Shown one piece after another: positions 35,090 through 45,289 of a stretch of 64,000 nucleotides of DNA (position 1 is its first letter; each line of letters starts with the position of its first letter). The notes under the pieces are model-generated. The model searched no databases and was not told the origin of the DNA. It worked only from the letters and a program-made list of their open reading frames with translations. Position numbers and translations under genes: made by a program. The stretch comes from Psychrobacter maritimus (GTDB lineage: Bacteria > Pseudomonadota > Gammaproteobacteria > Pseudomonadales > Moraxellaceae): positions 289,481-353,480 of the forward strand of contig NZ_CAJHAJ010000003.1 in the NCBI RefSeq assembly GCF_904846345.1, in the 5' to 3' direction.

Positions 35090-35671
35090 CTAGCTTTCGG
35101 CAAACACCGGTAGCGGATTAAAACTTACCTCTGAACGTGGCAATTTTGCCACATCTTGCATACGCCAATCATCCTTACCATCATTACTAACTTGTAAGTA
35201 ATATTTGGCTTTGACTGGGTCAATATTTACCTGAGCGCTATATTTATTACCTTCTTCATGTTTTAACACAACATCACGATCTTTTTTGATATCGGTGGCA
35301 TGTGAGATAGATAACTCTAAGGTATCAGGATAAGTAACCGGCTCGCCATTTGATAATTTACCAGACTGCAAGCTCTGCTCAGGATAATTTAGATAAAACA
35401 CGATATCACCATTATCGGCAAACTGCATTTGACCGTGTAAGTCTAAATCATAGGTGAGCTTGTCGCGCGAGACGTCATGATAGAGGGTTTTGCCATCCAT
35501 ATACCAGTCGTCACGTACCACACTGTCACGTATTTGGTAAGAGTAATAAACAAACCAGATGCAAGCAATAACGACTAACGCTGGCATGCCAATGACAAAA
35601 ATAACCACCATATAGTTTTTGTACCATGGCTGGCTATCTTGATGCTTAAAGTTGGGGGCTGGACTAGACAT
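35090..35671 (-). CDS. FixH family protein (CcoH-like)
   Basis: This 193-residue protein has one N-terminal membrane helix (YMVVIFVIGMPALVVIACIW) and a periplasmic domain of FixH type. FixH/CcoH is a late assembly partner of cbb3 oxidase. It lies downstream of ccoG on the same strand, so ccoG-ccoH is likely one transcript. A weak ribosome site (TAGGT) precedes the ATG. ccoI and ccoS, the usual next genes, are not present here. Confidence 0.85.
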   Translation of the reverse strand: MSSPAPNFKHQDSQPWYKNYMVVIFVIGMPALVVIACIWFVYYSYQIRDSVVRDDWYMDGKTLYHDVSRDKLTYDLDLHGQMQFADNGDIVFYLNYPEQSLQSGKLSNGEPVTYPDTLELSISHATDIKKDRDVVLKHEEGNKYSAQVNIDPVKAKYYLQVSNDGKDDWRMQDVAKLPRSEVSFNPLPVFAES

Positions 35672-35802
35672 AACATACCTATTAATCAGATATTCGTTTA
35701 TAGCTGTCTATTAGAGAGTTATAAACGGTATCAACGGATAAAATGATGGCTCAATACTGCCAGATTAATGACGAAATATTCACGCCCTAAGCACGCAAAG
35801 AC

Positions 35803-37206
35803 TTATTGTCCTTGCGTGGTAAAGATGTTTTGTTTGCTAACATTATACTGACCATTTTCGCTCTTCACATTTAAAGTAACTGGTGTTTGACCAAACTCAA
35901 TCACATCAGGGTCACCATAAATACTGACTGGCATATCAAAGCTTTCACCAGCCTCTAACGGTACATCGTTAAAGCGTAACTCTAAGCTCAAACCGTCTTG
36001 TGGCTCAAGGGTTATCTTATAAGTGTGAGGCTCTTGCGTTTTGTTGGTCAATTTAACGATATAGCTGTTCTCAATCATGCCTTGCTGATTCAATGACGAC
36101 AACTGGTTGCGGTCACGGCGAATATCAATCTCTAGCGGTACGCGATCATTTAAGGCATAAATTACGCCGCCACAAAGCACGGTCAGTAAGGTTAAGTAGG
36201 CGAAGAAGCGCGGACGAAATACACGGCTTGGCTCTTTTTCGACCAATTGACGCTCTGTTGTATAACGAATCAGCCCGCGTGGGTAGCCAACTTTATCCAT
36301 TACATCATTACACGCATCGATACAGGCAGCGCATTGGATACAAGCTACTTGCAAGCCATCACGAATATCAATACCCGTTGGGCAGACCTGCACACACATC
36401 TGACATTCGATACAGTCGCCTAAATCCTCAGGGTTGGTGCCTTTTTTGCGCGCGCCGCGAGGCTCACCGCGCTCATAATCGTAAGAAACGATTAACGTAT
36501 CTTTATCGAACATCACGCTTTGGAAGCGACCATAAGGACAGATTTGCACACACATCTGCTCACGCATATAGCCTGCATTGACGTAGGTCGAGAAAGCAAA
36601 AATAAATATCGATACCCATATCCACGTTGACCAATCAGGGAAGGGGATAAACCCTATCATCTGCCAATTTTGATACAACGCCTCAGTACCCGACACATAA
36701 CTGACAAAGGTTGTGGCGGTAATCATCGAAAACACAAACCAGATAAAATACACTAAAAAACGCTTAAACACTTTCTGTGCGCTCATAGGCTCTTTATCGA
36801 ACTTTATACGCTTGTTACGATCGCCAATCACCAGCTTTTCAACATATTGGAACATATGCGTCCAAATGGTCTGGGGACAGGCATAGCCACACCACACCCG
36901 TCCGGCGTAGACAGTCACCATAAATAGGGTAAAAGCAGCAATAAGCGCGAAAGCAGCAATAAAGTAAAAATCTTGGGTTAAAAAGGTCATACCAAAAATA
37001 TAATAATGCTGCGACGGCACATCAAACCAGATTGCTTGCCTACCGTTATAACGTAGCCACGGCAAAATCAGAAATAATGCCAAAAACGCATACATGCTAA
37101 TGACACGGATGTTTTGATAAAATCCGGTGACAAATCTGGGATGTACACGTTTTTTATTGGCGTTAAGATCGACGACAGGGATTTTATTGGATTGTTGTGC
37201 TGACAT
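35803..37206 (-). CDS. ccoG: Cytochrome c oxidase accessory protein CcoG
   Basis: This 467-residue membrane protein has about five helices and a cytoplasmic ferredoxin-like domain with two [4Fe-4S] motifs, CIECQMCVQVCP and CIQCAACIDAC. Another cysteine motif is VWCGYACPQTIW. CcoG reduces copper for insertion into the CuB site of cbb3 oxidase. The C-terminal 130 residues form an Ig-like periplasmic domain. GAGG precedes the start. It lies 510 bases downstream of ccoP, after a terminator. Confidence 0.95.
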   Translation of the reverse strand: MSAQQSNKIPVVDLNANKKRVHPRFVTGFYQNIRVISMYAFLALFLILPWLRYNGRQAIWFDVPSQHYYIFGMTFLTQDFYFIAAFALIAAFTLFMVTVYAGRVWCGYACPQTIWTHMFQYVEKLVIGDRNKRIKFDKEPMSAQKVFKRFLVYFIWFVFSMITATTFVSYVSGTEALYQNWQMIGFIPFPDWSTWIWVSIFIFAFSTYVNAGYMREQMCVQICPYGRFQSVMFDKDTLIVSYDYERGEPRGARKKGTNPEDLGDCIECQMCVQVCPTGIDIRDGLQVACIQCAACIDACNDVMDKVGYPRGLIRYTTERQLVEKEPSRVFRPRFFAYLTLLTVLCGGVIYALNDRVPLEIDIRRDRNQLSSLNQQGMIENSYIVKLTNKTQEPHTYKITLEPQDGLSLELRFNDVPLEAGESFDMPVSIYGDPDVIEFGQTPVTLNVKSENGQYNVSKQNIFTTQGQ

Positions 37207-37716
37207 AAACGTGCCTCTTTAAAAAAAGAATCAGTCTGCTGGCATGATGAACAAATACCCTGAATAACTGGGTATATGAATGTGCGATGTTATCAATGTC
37301 AGTAAGTAGCGAGACATACTGAAAGTCAAAATATGCTGACTCGACTACCAAATGAGCGATTGTAAATAATGGGTTTAAATATGCTTAAATGGATGATTCA
37401 ATAGTGTTTCTCATAGATAGCTATTTTAACATTCTCCCTACTATAAATGGGGCAATAATGCTAGAAAGCAACATTAATCTCATCATTATTGATAGACGAA
37501 TGCGGTAATAGCAGCTGCTAATGATAAACAAATCATAAGCAAGGGACAAATAACCAAGTCTAATTATTGTTAATGAGAGTATTAAGGTTTTTATTGAATT
37601 TACTCACTATAACCAACATTTAGCCCTCAGTGAATAACTAAAAAGGGAGAACTGCAATAACAGTCCTCCCTTTTTTAAACTTACTTATTTACGATATAGC
37701 GACTGACTAAATATGA
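37207..37716. other. Intergenic region between ccoP and ccoG
   Basis: No gene is seen. A hairpin ATACCC/GGGTAT lies at 37255-37275 in the ccoG leader. A perfect FNR/Anr box was not found by eye. Confidence 0.4.
37640..37676. terminator. ccoNOQP terminator
   Basis: A long stem with one mismatch (37640-37654 and 37661-37675) is bounded by A-run and T-run, 40 bases after the ccoP stop. Confidence 0.88.
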
Positions 37717-38877
37717 TTAGTTAGCGGCTGTCGTTTCTGCTGTAGCGGTTGCGGTTGTCGCTGCCTGAGGAGCAGGGGCAGAGACTGTTTTTGCTTTAGC
37801 AGGTTGAGCGCTTCTGTCTGATAGAGAGTAAACATAAGCAGCAAGCAACATAATGCGCTCATTACCCAGTTTGGTTTCCCACTCAGGCATTACGCCTGCA
37901 CGACCATAACGTACCGTTTCGCGAATGGTTTCACGATCGCCGCCATATAGCCAGATTTTATCTGTCAAGTTTGGCGCGCCAGTAGAGGTCATACCTTTTG
38001 CGTCTGGACCATGACAAAGTACACAGTTGGTTGGCTCGTTGAAGATTGCCTCACCCTGAGTAACTTTGGCTTTATCCAACTCATAACCTGGTTGATTGCC
38101 AGATATCGAGAGGACATATTCAGACACGGCACGAACACCGTCTTCACCGATTTGGTCGCGCCATGCGGTCATACCACCGACGCGGCCGTTATGTAGAGTT
38201 GTCAAGATATTTGCCGCCTCACCGCCATATAACCAGTCATTATCGGTAAGATTTGGATAGCCTGCCGCACCTTTGGCGTTAGAGCCATGACAAACTGCAC
38301 AGTTCTGTAAGAACAAGCGACTACCAACCTTCAATGCATTCGGGTTTTCAGCCAGCTTTTCTACATAAGGTGCCAACTCGGCAACTTTCTCGTCGATTTG
38401 AGCCTGTAGTTCTGCTGGTGGCTTCTCACTATGACGCAGCGTTGCTTGCATCTCAGAAAGCGTTGCTAGGGTTTTTGTTGCACCGCTAGCATCAGCCTTG
38501 GCCAAAATGTTTTGCTCAAAGTTATCGGTAAATACTTTGTTATTACTTTCAAGTTCGCTGTTCAACTCGTTATGAGAAGTCCATGGTAAGGTTTTACCAT
38601 CCACTTCTACGGTTGTAATACCTTCCCACTTTGATGGAAAGATAGCAGGGAAAAATATCCAGTATGCAACGGCCCAAATGATTGAGCCAAAAAATATCAC
38701 TAGCCACCATTTAGGGAGTGGCTTATCGTATTCCTGAATGCCATCGTAAGTGTGACCAGTGGTACCGTCTTCCTCTACTTCTGGCTTGTACTTCAAAACC
38801 ATTAGCAAAACACCGAGGATACCCGCCCAACACATAATACTTAGTATGGTGATCCAAGAACTCCAAAAAAATGTCAT
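37717..38877 (-). CDS. ccoP: cbb3 cytochrome c oxidase subunit III (CcoP)
   Basis: This 386-residue diheme cytochrome c anchors in the membrane by two N-terminal helices. Its two heme c sites are NCAVCHG and NCVLCHG. It feeds electrons from the soluble cytochrome pool to CcoO and CcoN. The tail is Ala/Thr-rich. The start codon overlaps the ccoQ stop as ATGA, a sign of translational coupling. Confidence 0.97.
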   Translation of the reverse strand: MTFFWSSWITILSIMCWAGILGVLLMVLKYKPEVEEDGTTGHTYDGIQEYDKPLPKWWLVIFFGSIIWAVAYWIFFPAIFPSKWEGITTVEVDGKTLPWTSHNELNSELESNNKVFTDNFEQNILAKADASGATKTLATLSEMQATLRHSEKPPAELQAQIDEKVAELAPYVEKLAENPNALKVGSRLFLQNCAVCHGSNAKGAAGYPNLTDNDWLYGGEAANILTTLHNGRVGGMTAWRDQIGEDGVRAVSEYVLSISGNQPGYELDKAKVTQGEAIFNEPTNCVLCHGPDAKGMTSTGAPNLTDKIWLYGGDRETIRETVRYGRAGVMPEWETKLGNERIMLLAAYVYSLSDRSAQPAKAKTVSAPAPQAATTATATAETTAAN

Positions 38878-39056
38878 CGTTTATCCTTATTGCGCTGCTC
38901 TTCAGACAAAGATTCGATATCTTCGTCATCAAGCGCAAGTTGTGCATCTTCTTCGAAGCGTTTTTTGTTTTTTGGCGAATACGCCCACCATGCAACGCCT
39001 ACGAAGGCAATAAAGGCAGAAACGGTCGCAATTGTTTGTAATTCACCAATACCCAT
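38874..39056 (-). CDS. ccoQ: cbb3 oxidase subunit CcoQ
   Basis: The 60-residue product has one membrane helix (ATVSAFIAFVGVAWWAY) followed by a charged tail (KNKKRFEEDA). The helix-then-charge layout and position between ccoO and ccoP identify CcoQ, which stabilises the complex. Its ATG overlaps the ccoO stop as TAATG. Confidence 0.93.
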   Translation of the reverse strand: MGIGELQTIATVSAFIAFVGVAWWAYSPKNKKRFEEDAQLALDDEDIESLSEEQRNKDKR

Positions 39057-39694
39057 TAGCGCTGTCCTTCCATCGCGGTACCTAACTGCTGTAAGTAGGC
39101 AACCAAAGCATCAAGCTCAGTGGCACCAAGTACAGCATCGGGTGCGCCTTCGATATCTTCTTCAGTATAAGGCACACCGAAGCGATCGCGGAATAGACGC
39201 ATTTTGGCTTGAACATTGCTACCATTAACTTCATTGGTTGCAAGCCAAGGGAAACCAGGCATCACTGACTCAGGTACTAAAGAACGTGGCGCAATCAGAT
39301 GCTGTTTTTGCCAATCTTCAGAATAGCGGCCACCAACACGTGCAAGGTCAGGACCCGTACGTTTTGAACCCCATAAGAATGGATGGTCCCACGTTGATTC
39401 TGCAGCACGCGAATAAGGTCCATAACGCTCAACTTCAGCACGTAACGGACGAATCATTTGGGTATGACAGACGTGACAGCCTTCACGAATATAGATGTCA
39501 CGACCTTCAAACTCAAGTGCAGTCCATGGCTCCATGGCGGGAAGGGGAGCGTTCACCCCACCTTCTTCAGGACCCTTGTTATCATAAATCAGCGGTACGA
39601 TTTCAACGAGCGTTGCAAAGCTAATGGCAATAACAATACCGATAACCAACAAGCCTGTATTTTTTTCAATAATTTCATGCGGTGTACCAGACAT
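39056..39694 (-). CDS. ccoO: cbb3 cytochrome c oxidase subunit II (CcoO)
   Basis: This 212-residue monoheme cytochrome c has one N-terminal membrane helix and the heme site [12 protein letters not shown]. The distal methionine ligand is probably in the PGFPWL region or nearby. It passes electrons to CcoN. It is preceded by GGAGCGATC and lies nine bases from ccoN. Confidence 0.97.
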   Translation of the reverse strand: MSGTPHEIIEKNTGLLVIGIVIAISFATLVEIVPLIYDNKGPEEGGVNAPLPAMEPWTALEFEGRDIYIREGCHVCHTQMIRPLRAEVERYGPYSRAAESTWDHPFLWGSKRTGPDLARVGGRYSEDWQKQHLIAPRSLVPESVMPGFPWLATNEVNGSNVQAKMRLFRDRFGVPYTEEDIEGAPDAVLGATELDALVAYLQQLGTAMEGQR

Positions 39695-39703
39695 GATCGC
39701 TCC

Positions 39704-41185
39704 TTATACGTTAGCTGCCGAAGGTTTATCAACACTAGGTTCATGATCCGTTGGGTCAGCGATATCTACAGGCTTACCTTCTGGCATTTGCAGTGTTTTA
39801 TAAACGTTATATGCCATAACAAACATACCCGATACATACAATAGGCCACCAAAAGCACGACCGATATATGGGAAATGTGAGAACTCAACCGTATCAACGA
39901 AGCTGTATACCAACGTACCGTCTGGGTTGGTCGCAAGCCACATCATGCCTTGGCCAATACCTGAAATCCACATAGAGACGATATAGAAGATAGTACCTGC
40001 TGTTGCCAACCAGAAATGCGTGGTGATTAAGCTGATTGAGTACATTTTTGGTTTGTTATAGATACGTGGTAACAATACGTATAGCGAACCAATGGTAATC
40101 ATACCAACCCAGCCAAGCGCACCTGAGTGTACGTGACCTACAGTCCAGTCAGTGTTATGAGATAACGCGTTGACGGTCTTAATAGACATCATTGGACCTT
40201 CAAACGTCGACATCGCATAGAACGACAATGCCACAATCATAAAGCGAATGATCGGATCGGTACGTAACTTATCCCAACTACCTGATAGCGTTAGTACACC
40301 GTTAATCATACCACCCCAAGATGGTGCAAATAGGATGATTGAGAATACCATTGCTAATGACTGCGTCCAATCTGGAAGCGCTGAATAATGCAAATGGTGA
40401 CCACCAGCCCACATGTATGATGCAATCAATGCCCAAAAGTGAACGATAGACAAACGGTAAGAATAAATAGGACGACCAATCTGTACTGGAACGAAGTAAT
40501 ACATCATCCCAAGGAAAGCGGCCGTTAAGTAGAAACCTACCGCATTATGTCCGTACCACCACTGCACCATCGCATCAGTTGCACCGCCAAATAACGAATA
40601 AGATTTAAACGCACTAACAGGGATAGCCATACTGTTTACGATATGCAGTAAAGCAATCGTAATAATAAAAGCGCCAAAGAACCAGTTAGCCACATAAATA
40701 TGTGAGGTTTTGCGTTTGATTAGCGTACCGAAGAAAACGATGGCATAAGATATCCATACCAAGGCAATCAAAATATCGATTGGCCACTCAAGCTCAGCGT
40801 ATTCTTTGGTCGACGTCAGACCTAAAGGAAGCGTAATAACCGCTGATACGATAACCGCTTGCCAACCCCAAAAGGTAAACCAAGCCAAGTAAGGTGCAAA
40901 TAGTCTCGTCTTACAGGTACGCTGTACCACATAATAAGAGGTTGCGAACAGGGCAGAGCCACCGAATGCAAAGATAACCGCGTTGGTGTGGAGCGGTCTT
41001 AGGCGACTAAATGTCAACCATGGAATGTCAAAGTTGAGTGCTGGCCATGCTAACTGTGAAGCAATGAACACACCAATACTCATGCCGACGATGCCCCATA
41101 TCACGGCCATTATCGTAAAGAATCTTACGACAGTGATTTCATATTCACGGTCAACTGGGGCGACTGCTGTGTTTTGTAAACTCAT
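39704..41185 (-). CDS. ccoN: cbb3 cytochrome c oxidase subunit I (CcoN)
   Basis: This 493-residue catalytic subunit has 12 or more membrane helices. Heme and CuB histidines are visible in [43 protein letters not shown] and [11 protein letters not shown]. It reduces oxygen to water at high affinity and pumps protons, which suits low-oxygen growth. It opens the ccoNOQP operon; AAGGAATC precedes the ATG. Confidence 0.97.
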   Translation of the reverse strand: MSLQNTAVAPVDREYEITVVRFFTIMAVIWGIVGMSIGVFIASQLAWPALNFDIPWLTFSRLRPLHTNAVIFAFGGSALFATSYYVVQRTCKTRLFAPYLAWFTFWGWQAVIVSAVITLPLGLTSTKEYAELEWPIDILIALVWISYAIVFFGTLIKRKTSHIYVANWFFGAFIITIALLHIVNSMAIPVSAFKSYSLFGGATDAMVQWWYGHNAVGFYLTAAFLGMMYYFVPVQIGRPIYSYRLSIVHFWALIASYMWAGGHHLHYSALPDWTQSLAMVFSIILFAPSWGGMINGVLTLSGSWDKLRTDPIIRFMIVALSFYAMSTFEGPMMSIKTVNALSHNTDWTVGHVHSGALGWVGMITIGSLYVLLPRIYNKPKMYSISLITTHFWLATAGTIFYIVSMWISGIGQGMMWLATNPDGTLVYSFVDTVEFSHFPYIGRAFGGLLYVSGMFVMAYNVYKTLQMPEGKPVDIADPTDHEPSVDKPSAANV

Positions 41186-42069
41186 TGGATGATTCCTTTA
41201 CAGCCCGAATTATCAACAGAATTAACTAACTCTCCGCGGCAGCTGTCTTATAAAAATTTATAAGCAGACAATGATTGCGGTACATGCTATTTTTTGACTA
41301 CTCTTATCAGTCTTGCCATTATTAACTATCAACTTCGCTAGTTATCAGCTATCGCTGATGAGTAGAGGACGGCGATAAAAACGCACTGCGCTCACAGCTA
41401 GTCGATAGTAGGATTGTTAATAAACGGTCAGATTTGATAAGAAAACGTGCCTTCCTTGAGCATCAAACATCTATTGAGGCTGAGTATGTATCTTAATTAT
41501 TACTGATAAAAACAGTATGAACGAAGATAGATACTGATATTCAACTGGCGCTAAAAAGCTCATGCACCATCAATGTATGCTAGCGGTGGCTGACAAAAAA
41601 ACATGTTTAGGTAATGTTTAGTTAAAACTCCCGACTCTGTTTAAGGGTATTGTAACGCAAACCTAATCAAATATCATCAGAACTATGCGCCAAAATACAA
41701 ACTCTTTGGTAAAATATGCGCCAACAACTTAATATTGCAGCATTATGCTCCCATTTTATACCCAATTTCCCTACTATTCTAGGGGTGAAAAAACATAGTG
41801 CTAACGAAGCAAAACGCAGACTTATCAGAAAAATTTGTAACCATGACGACATTGGACCTTTAAGAGGCTATAAATAAGTTTTACTTATTATCAAGTCGCA
41901 TCTTATAATGGCGCTGAACAGTATTGCTGACAGGACGTTTTTATGCTTCTGTTAACAATTATTTTAATCATTGAAATAGCGGTCAGACTTATGCCTTTAA
42001 CGGCACAAGCTGTCCATACATAAGCTTTTTATACATGAGCTTTTTATAATAGGTATTAAGGATAATAAT
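41186..42069. other. Long divergent gap between ccoN and the SCP2-like gene
   Basis: No confident gene is seen in 884 bases. It holds a hairpin ATCAGC/GCTGAT at 41344-41359, the 15-bp repeat at 42018, and a 53-codon reading frame at 41716-41877 without a ribosome site. No perfect FNR/Anr box was found by eye in the ccoN leader. Confidence 0.4.
42018..42047. repeat. 15-bp tandem repeat upstream of the SCP2-like gene
   Basis: Two 15-bp units, ACATAAGCTTTTTAT and ACATGAGCTTTTTAT, end 23 bases before the start codon. The second unit with the next bases makes a TATAAT. Confidence 0.7.
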
Positions 42070-42459
42070 ATGGCAGTTTTTTTGACAGACGAATGGTTTG
42101 AGCAAGTTGAGAAAATGGGTGAAGAAGCCGGTGAACTAAATCTACCACCAGCATTGGCTAATATGATTGTAAACCTAAAAGTATCTGATACTGAGCAAGA
42201 TATCGAAGCCAGTTTTGCTAATGGTTTATTGCATCGCGGCTTAAATGACGCAGCGACGACGACTTTATTGCTTGATCGCAGCATCTTACAATCTATCATC
42301 ACTGATTTTGATACCAATGAAATCATGGGTGCCTTTATGGGTGGTAAAATCCGTGTTGAAGGCGATATGTCACAATTGATGGCAGTACAAACGGCGCGTC
42401 CTAGTGCTGAGCAAAAAGAGCTGTACAGTAATATCAAATCAATGACTACCATGGCTTAA
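42070..42459 (+). CDS. SCP2 sterol-binding domain protein
   Basis: This 129-residue soluble protein has an SCP2-like lipid-binding fold. Seen features are the early strand VNLKVSD, the amphipathic RSILQSIITDF and the family stretch AFMGGKIRVEGDMSQLM. Members may carry lipids or fatty acyl chains; the bacterial role is unclear. AAGGATAATA precedes the ATG. A terminator follows. Confidence 0.8.
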   Translation: MAVFLTDEWFEQVEKMGEEAGELNLPPALANMIVNLKVSDTEQDIEASFANGLLHRGLNDAATTTLLLDRSILQSIITDFDTNEIMGAFMGGKIRVEGDMSQLMAVQTARPSAEQKELYSNIKSMTTMA

Positions 42460-42499
42460 TGGTTTGTCTTGAGTTTTTATAAAATATAACGTTTAACAT

Positions 42500-42533
42500 A
42501 AAAAAGCCCTTAATTCATATTAAGGGCTTTTTT
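42500..42533. terminator. Bidirectional terminator
   Basis: A 14-bp stem with a TCAT loop (arms 42500-42513 and 42519-42532) lies between convergent genes. Confidence 0.9.
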
Positions 42534-42567
42534 ATTGACAAATTTAACAGTAGAGGACAGTGTTAAA

Positions 42568-43548
42568 TTAGCTGGCTTTTGATTGTTGCGCGCTTGCTTG
42601 CGATTTTTGATTTTCTTTATAAATCGCTGCTTGTAACCAGATATTCGCCTGTACATAGTCATGAACTTGGATAGCAGCAGTGGTTGAAGTTTTAGGCGCA
42701 CCAATACGGATTACAAATGGGTCAGCATCTTGCTCACGCAGTACCACCACATCAAATAAGATAATGGGCTTACCATTAAACAGCGTTTCTTGCTTACCAA
42801 GCACCTGACCTTGACACCAAGCTTCATCTTCTTGCCCTAAGGTATCACCAAACAGGTAAGCGCACATATGACCTAAGTTAATCTCAACCGGTGCCATTTG
42901 TTCTTTGGTCTCTGGCTGCCACGCTTTGATTTGCTCTTGTAAATCATCGGGCATTTTTCCATCGTTGGCGGCGACGATATCGTTAAAAGCGCGATGGTAG
43001 CGAATGGCTTCTTGGTCTTCGACCATAATCACTTCGTCTTGTTCGCTCAGCTTAATCTCATGCGCCCAAGCACTAAAATTCACATAATACGCCATATCCT
43101 GCTGATATAAATGACGGTTGGCGGTATAAAGCTGGTCAAAAGCATAGATGATGCTGCCATCAGCGGTGCGTAAGCGTAATACCGCATCATGGGTATTGTC
43201 ATTGACAATCATACGTTCAATTTTACACGTCAGCCCATAAGGGCTATCGACACAAGGGTAGGCGTTAATAAAGCATTCAGGCTTGCCATCTTTCATCGCC
43301 AGCACTTGATTGATATGACAAGGCTGGTCTTCAGATAGCAGCAAACAGCTGTCTTTGGCACTGACATTGCTGTTAAGCCCTTTCGGCATAGCCGCTTTTT
43401 CAATCATCTTTTGCAGCCATTCTGGCACGTCTTGACTCATGTCATCGGTCAAAATGCGCCAATGATCGGCGTGACCGGCAGACTGCTCGTCAGATAGAGT
43501 GATTTTGGTGGGGGATTGGATATTTTTATATTGATAATTAATGGTCAT
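42568..43548 (-). CDS. Conserved protein of unknown function
   Basis: The product is about 326 residues, soluble, with no signal peptide or membrane helix. I do not recognise the family. The composition is acidic, and the sequence contains several Trp and Cys residues (DSCLLLSED, PCHINQVL, ECFINAYPCVD). The C-terminus is Gln/Ser/Lys-rich (KENQKSQASAQQSKAS). Start choice is open: ATG at 43548 is preferred because the product then begins like a normal protein, but an in-frame ATG nine codons earlier exists. Confidence 0.75.
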   Translation of the reverse strand: MTINYQYKNIQSPTKITLSDEQSAGHADHWRILTDDMSQDVPEWLQKMIEKAAMPKGLNSNVSAKDSCLLLSEDQPCHINQVLAMKDGKPECFINAYPCVDSPYGLTCKIERMIVNDNTHDAVLRLRTADGSIIYAFDQLYTANRHLYQQDMAYYVNFSAWAHEIKLSEQDEVIMVEDQEAIRYHRAFNDIVAANDGKMPDDLQEQIKAWQPETKEQMAPVEINLGHMCAYLFGDTLGQEDEAWCQGQVLGKQETLFNGKPIILFDVVVLREQDADPFVIRIGAPKTSTTAAIQVHDYVQANIWLQAAIYKENQKSQASAQQSKAS

Positions 43549-44009
43549 GAATATACTCAAACTTAAGTCAGCCATGAGGTTTGGGTCTAAAACTGTGATT
43601 GCTGACCATTATCCAATATGTGAGCGGATTGGTTTATGATAACCAGCAATGTCGTCAGTAAAGAGGCAACAAACAACAATGAGGGGTTAATGACAATTGT
43701 CCTTAGCATACAATATATAGGTATAGACGCAACTAATAGCAAGCCCCTCATGAAAAATAATGTTAAAAGTTGAGTTTTTATTAAAAAATACTGGCAGTTT
43801 GCGCTAATGACTGGCACATATAAGTCAAATTGTGTCAAACTAGCTCCCTTTTGACAGCGGCATTTTGCTGGTCATAACCCCTGTTTTTGTGTTCGATTGA
43901 TATGTTTTTGCGGCAAGCGCCTTAGTAAATGTAATGCTACGAGGCGGTTGTTGCATCTGGTTTTATAACATAAATAAAGTCGCACGTGGATAAGATAAAG
44001 AGTTTGAAT
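43549..44009. other. Divergent gap before the Lol exporter genes
   Basis: No confident gene is seen. A 54-codon hydrophobic frame on the minus strand (43587-43751) has two possible membrane helices but no ribosome site. No clear promoter was seen. Confidence 0.35.
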
Positions 44010-45245
44010 ATGTTTCGTCCTTTAGCGTTATTTATCGGCTTACGGTACACCCGAGCAGAGCGTAGTAATGGTTTTATCTCCTTTATATCGCTGATTTCAA
44101 TGATTGGTCTGACGCTTGGCGTTGCGGTATTGATTACCGTGCTATCGGTCATGAATGGTTTTGATCGGGAGCTAAAGACTCGTATTTTGGGTATGGTGCC
44201 ACAAGCGACGGTGATCTCAACCGAGATTATCGGTGATTGGAAACAGGTGGCAGATAAGATCAAAGAAGATCCAGAAGTCGCTGCCGTTGCGCCTTTTATC
44301 CAGCTGCAAGGTATGCTGACCTCCAACGGTCAAGTGGCTGGGATTATGGTCACCGGTGTCGATCCTGAATACGAGAAAAACGTCTCTATCATCAACGAGC
44401 ATATGGTAGAAGGCAGTATTGATACCTTACAAAACGGTGAATTCAGTATTGTGCTTGGCGAAGAGATGGTGCAATCCTTGGGGCTACGCTTAGGCGATAA
44501 AGTGACGTTGGTGTTGCCAGAAGCGTCGCCATCACCAGCGGGTGTGATACCGCGCTTTAAGCGTTTTACGTTGACGGGTATTTTTACCATCAGTCCAGAA
44601 GTAGATAGCCTGATGGCGTTTATTCCGATGGGCGATGCGGCAAAATTACTGCGTCTGCCAGAGGGCGCGCAGGGTATTCGTATGAAGCTTGACGATATCT
44701 TTAACGCACCGATGGCCGCCCAACGAGCTGCTGCCATTGCCCCTGAGCAGTTATATCCTAGCGATTGGACCCAAACGCACGGCAATCTATTTGGGGCGAT
44801 TCAAATGGAAAAAGCCATGGTTGGCTTGCTGTTATTTTTAATTATTTTAGTTGCCGCTTTTAATATCGTCTCAAGTTTAGTCATGCTAGTGACCGACAAA
44901 AAAGCCGATATCGCCATTCTAAAAACCTTTGGTGCTTCACCGCGTCTGATTACCCATGTCTTTATGGTACAGGGTGTGGTCATTGGTTTTATCGGTACGA
45001 TTGCAGGCACGATACTCGGCGTTATCTTTGCCCTGACCGTCAGTGATATTTTGGGCTTTATTAATAATAGCTTTGGTTTGAATTTATTTGATGCTTACTT
45101 TGTGAACTATCTGCCATCGCAGCTGCGTTTGACTGATGTGGTACTGATTACCAGCGCGTCATTTGTATTGAGCTTTTTGGCGACCATTTATCCAGCACGC
45201 CGAGCGGCTAAAATCCAGCCCGCCCAAACGCTACGTTACGAGTAA
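44010..45245 (+). CDS. lolC: Lipoprotein-releasing ABC transporter permease (LolC/LolE family)
   Basis: This 411-residue inner-membrane permease detaches outer-membrane lipoproteins and passes them to LolA. It has one N-terminal helix, a large periplasmic domain and three C-terminal helices in FtsX-like arrangement. The start matches LolC: FRPLALFIGLRYTRAERSNG, followed by VLSVMNGFDRELKTRILGM. It is the only permease next to lolD, which suggests the single-permease LolF-type exporter described for Moraxellaceae relatives. ATG at 44010 is preferred over a GTG eight codons upstream because of that alignment. Confidence 0.92.
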   Translation: MFRPLALFIGLRYTRAERSNGFISFISLISMIGLTLGVAVLITVLSVMNGFDRELKTRILGMVPQATVISTEIIGDWKQVADKIKEDPEVAAVAPFIQLQGMLTSNGQVAGIMVTGVDPEYEKNVSIINEHMVEGSIDTLQNGEFSIVLGEEMVQSLGLRLGDKVTLVLPEASPSPAGVIPRFKRFTLTGIFTISPEVDSLMAFIPMGDAAKLLRLPEGAQGIRMKLDDIFNAPMAAQRAAAIAPEQLYPSDWTQTHGNLFGAIQMEKAMVGLLLFLIILVAAFNIVSSLVMLVTDKKADIAILKTFGASPRLITHVFMVQGVVIGFIGTIAGTILGVIFALTVSDILGFINNSFGLNLFDAYFVNYLPSQLRLTDVVLITSASFVLSFLATIYPARRAAKIQPAQTLRYE

Positions 45246-45289
45246 TCTATAGGCGTTAATGCCATGATAAATAAAATAAAGGAAGCGCT

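Noticed and set aside
41186..41660. FNR/Anr box upstream of ccoN
   Set aside because: Only half sites such as TTGAT and ATCAA in wrong spacing were found. No TTGAT-N4-ATCAA is present by eye.
43587..43751. 54-codon hydrophobic frame on the minus strand
   Set aside because: It has two possible membrane helices but no ribosome site, and AT-rich gaps give such frames by chance.
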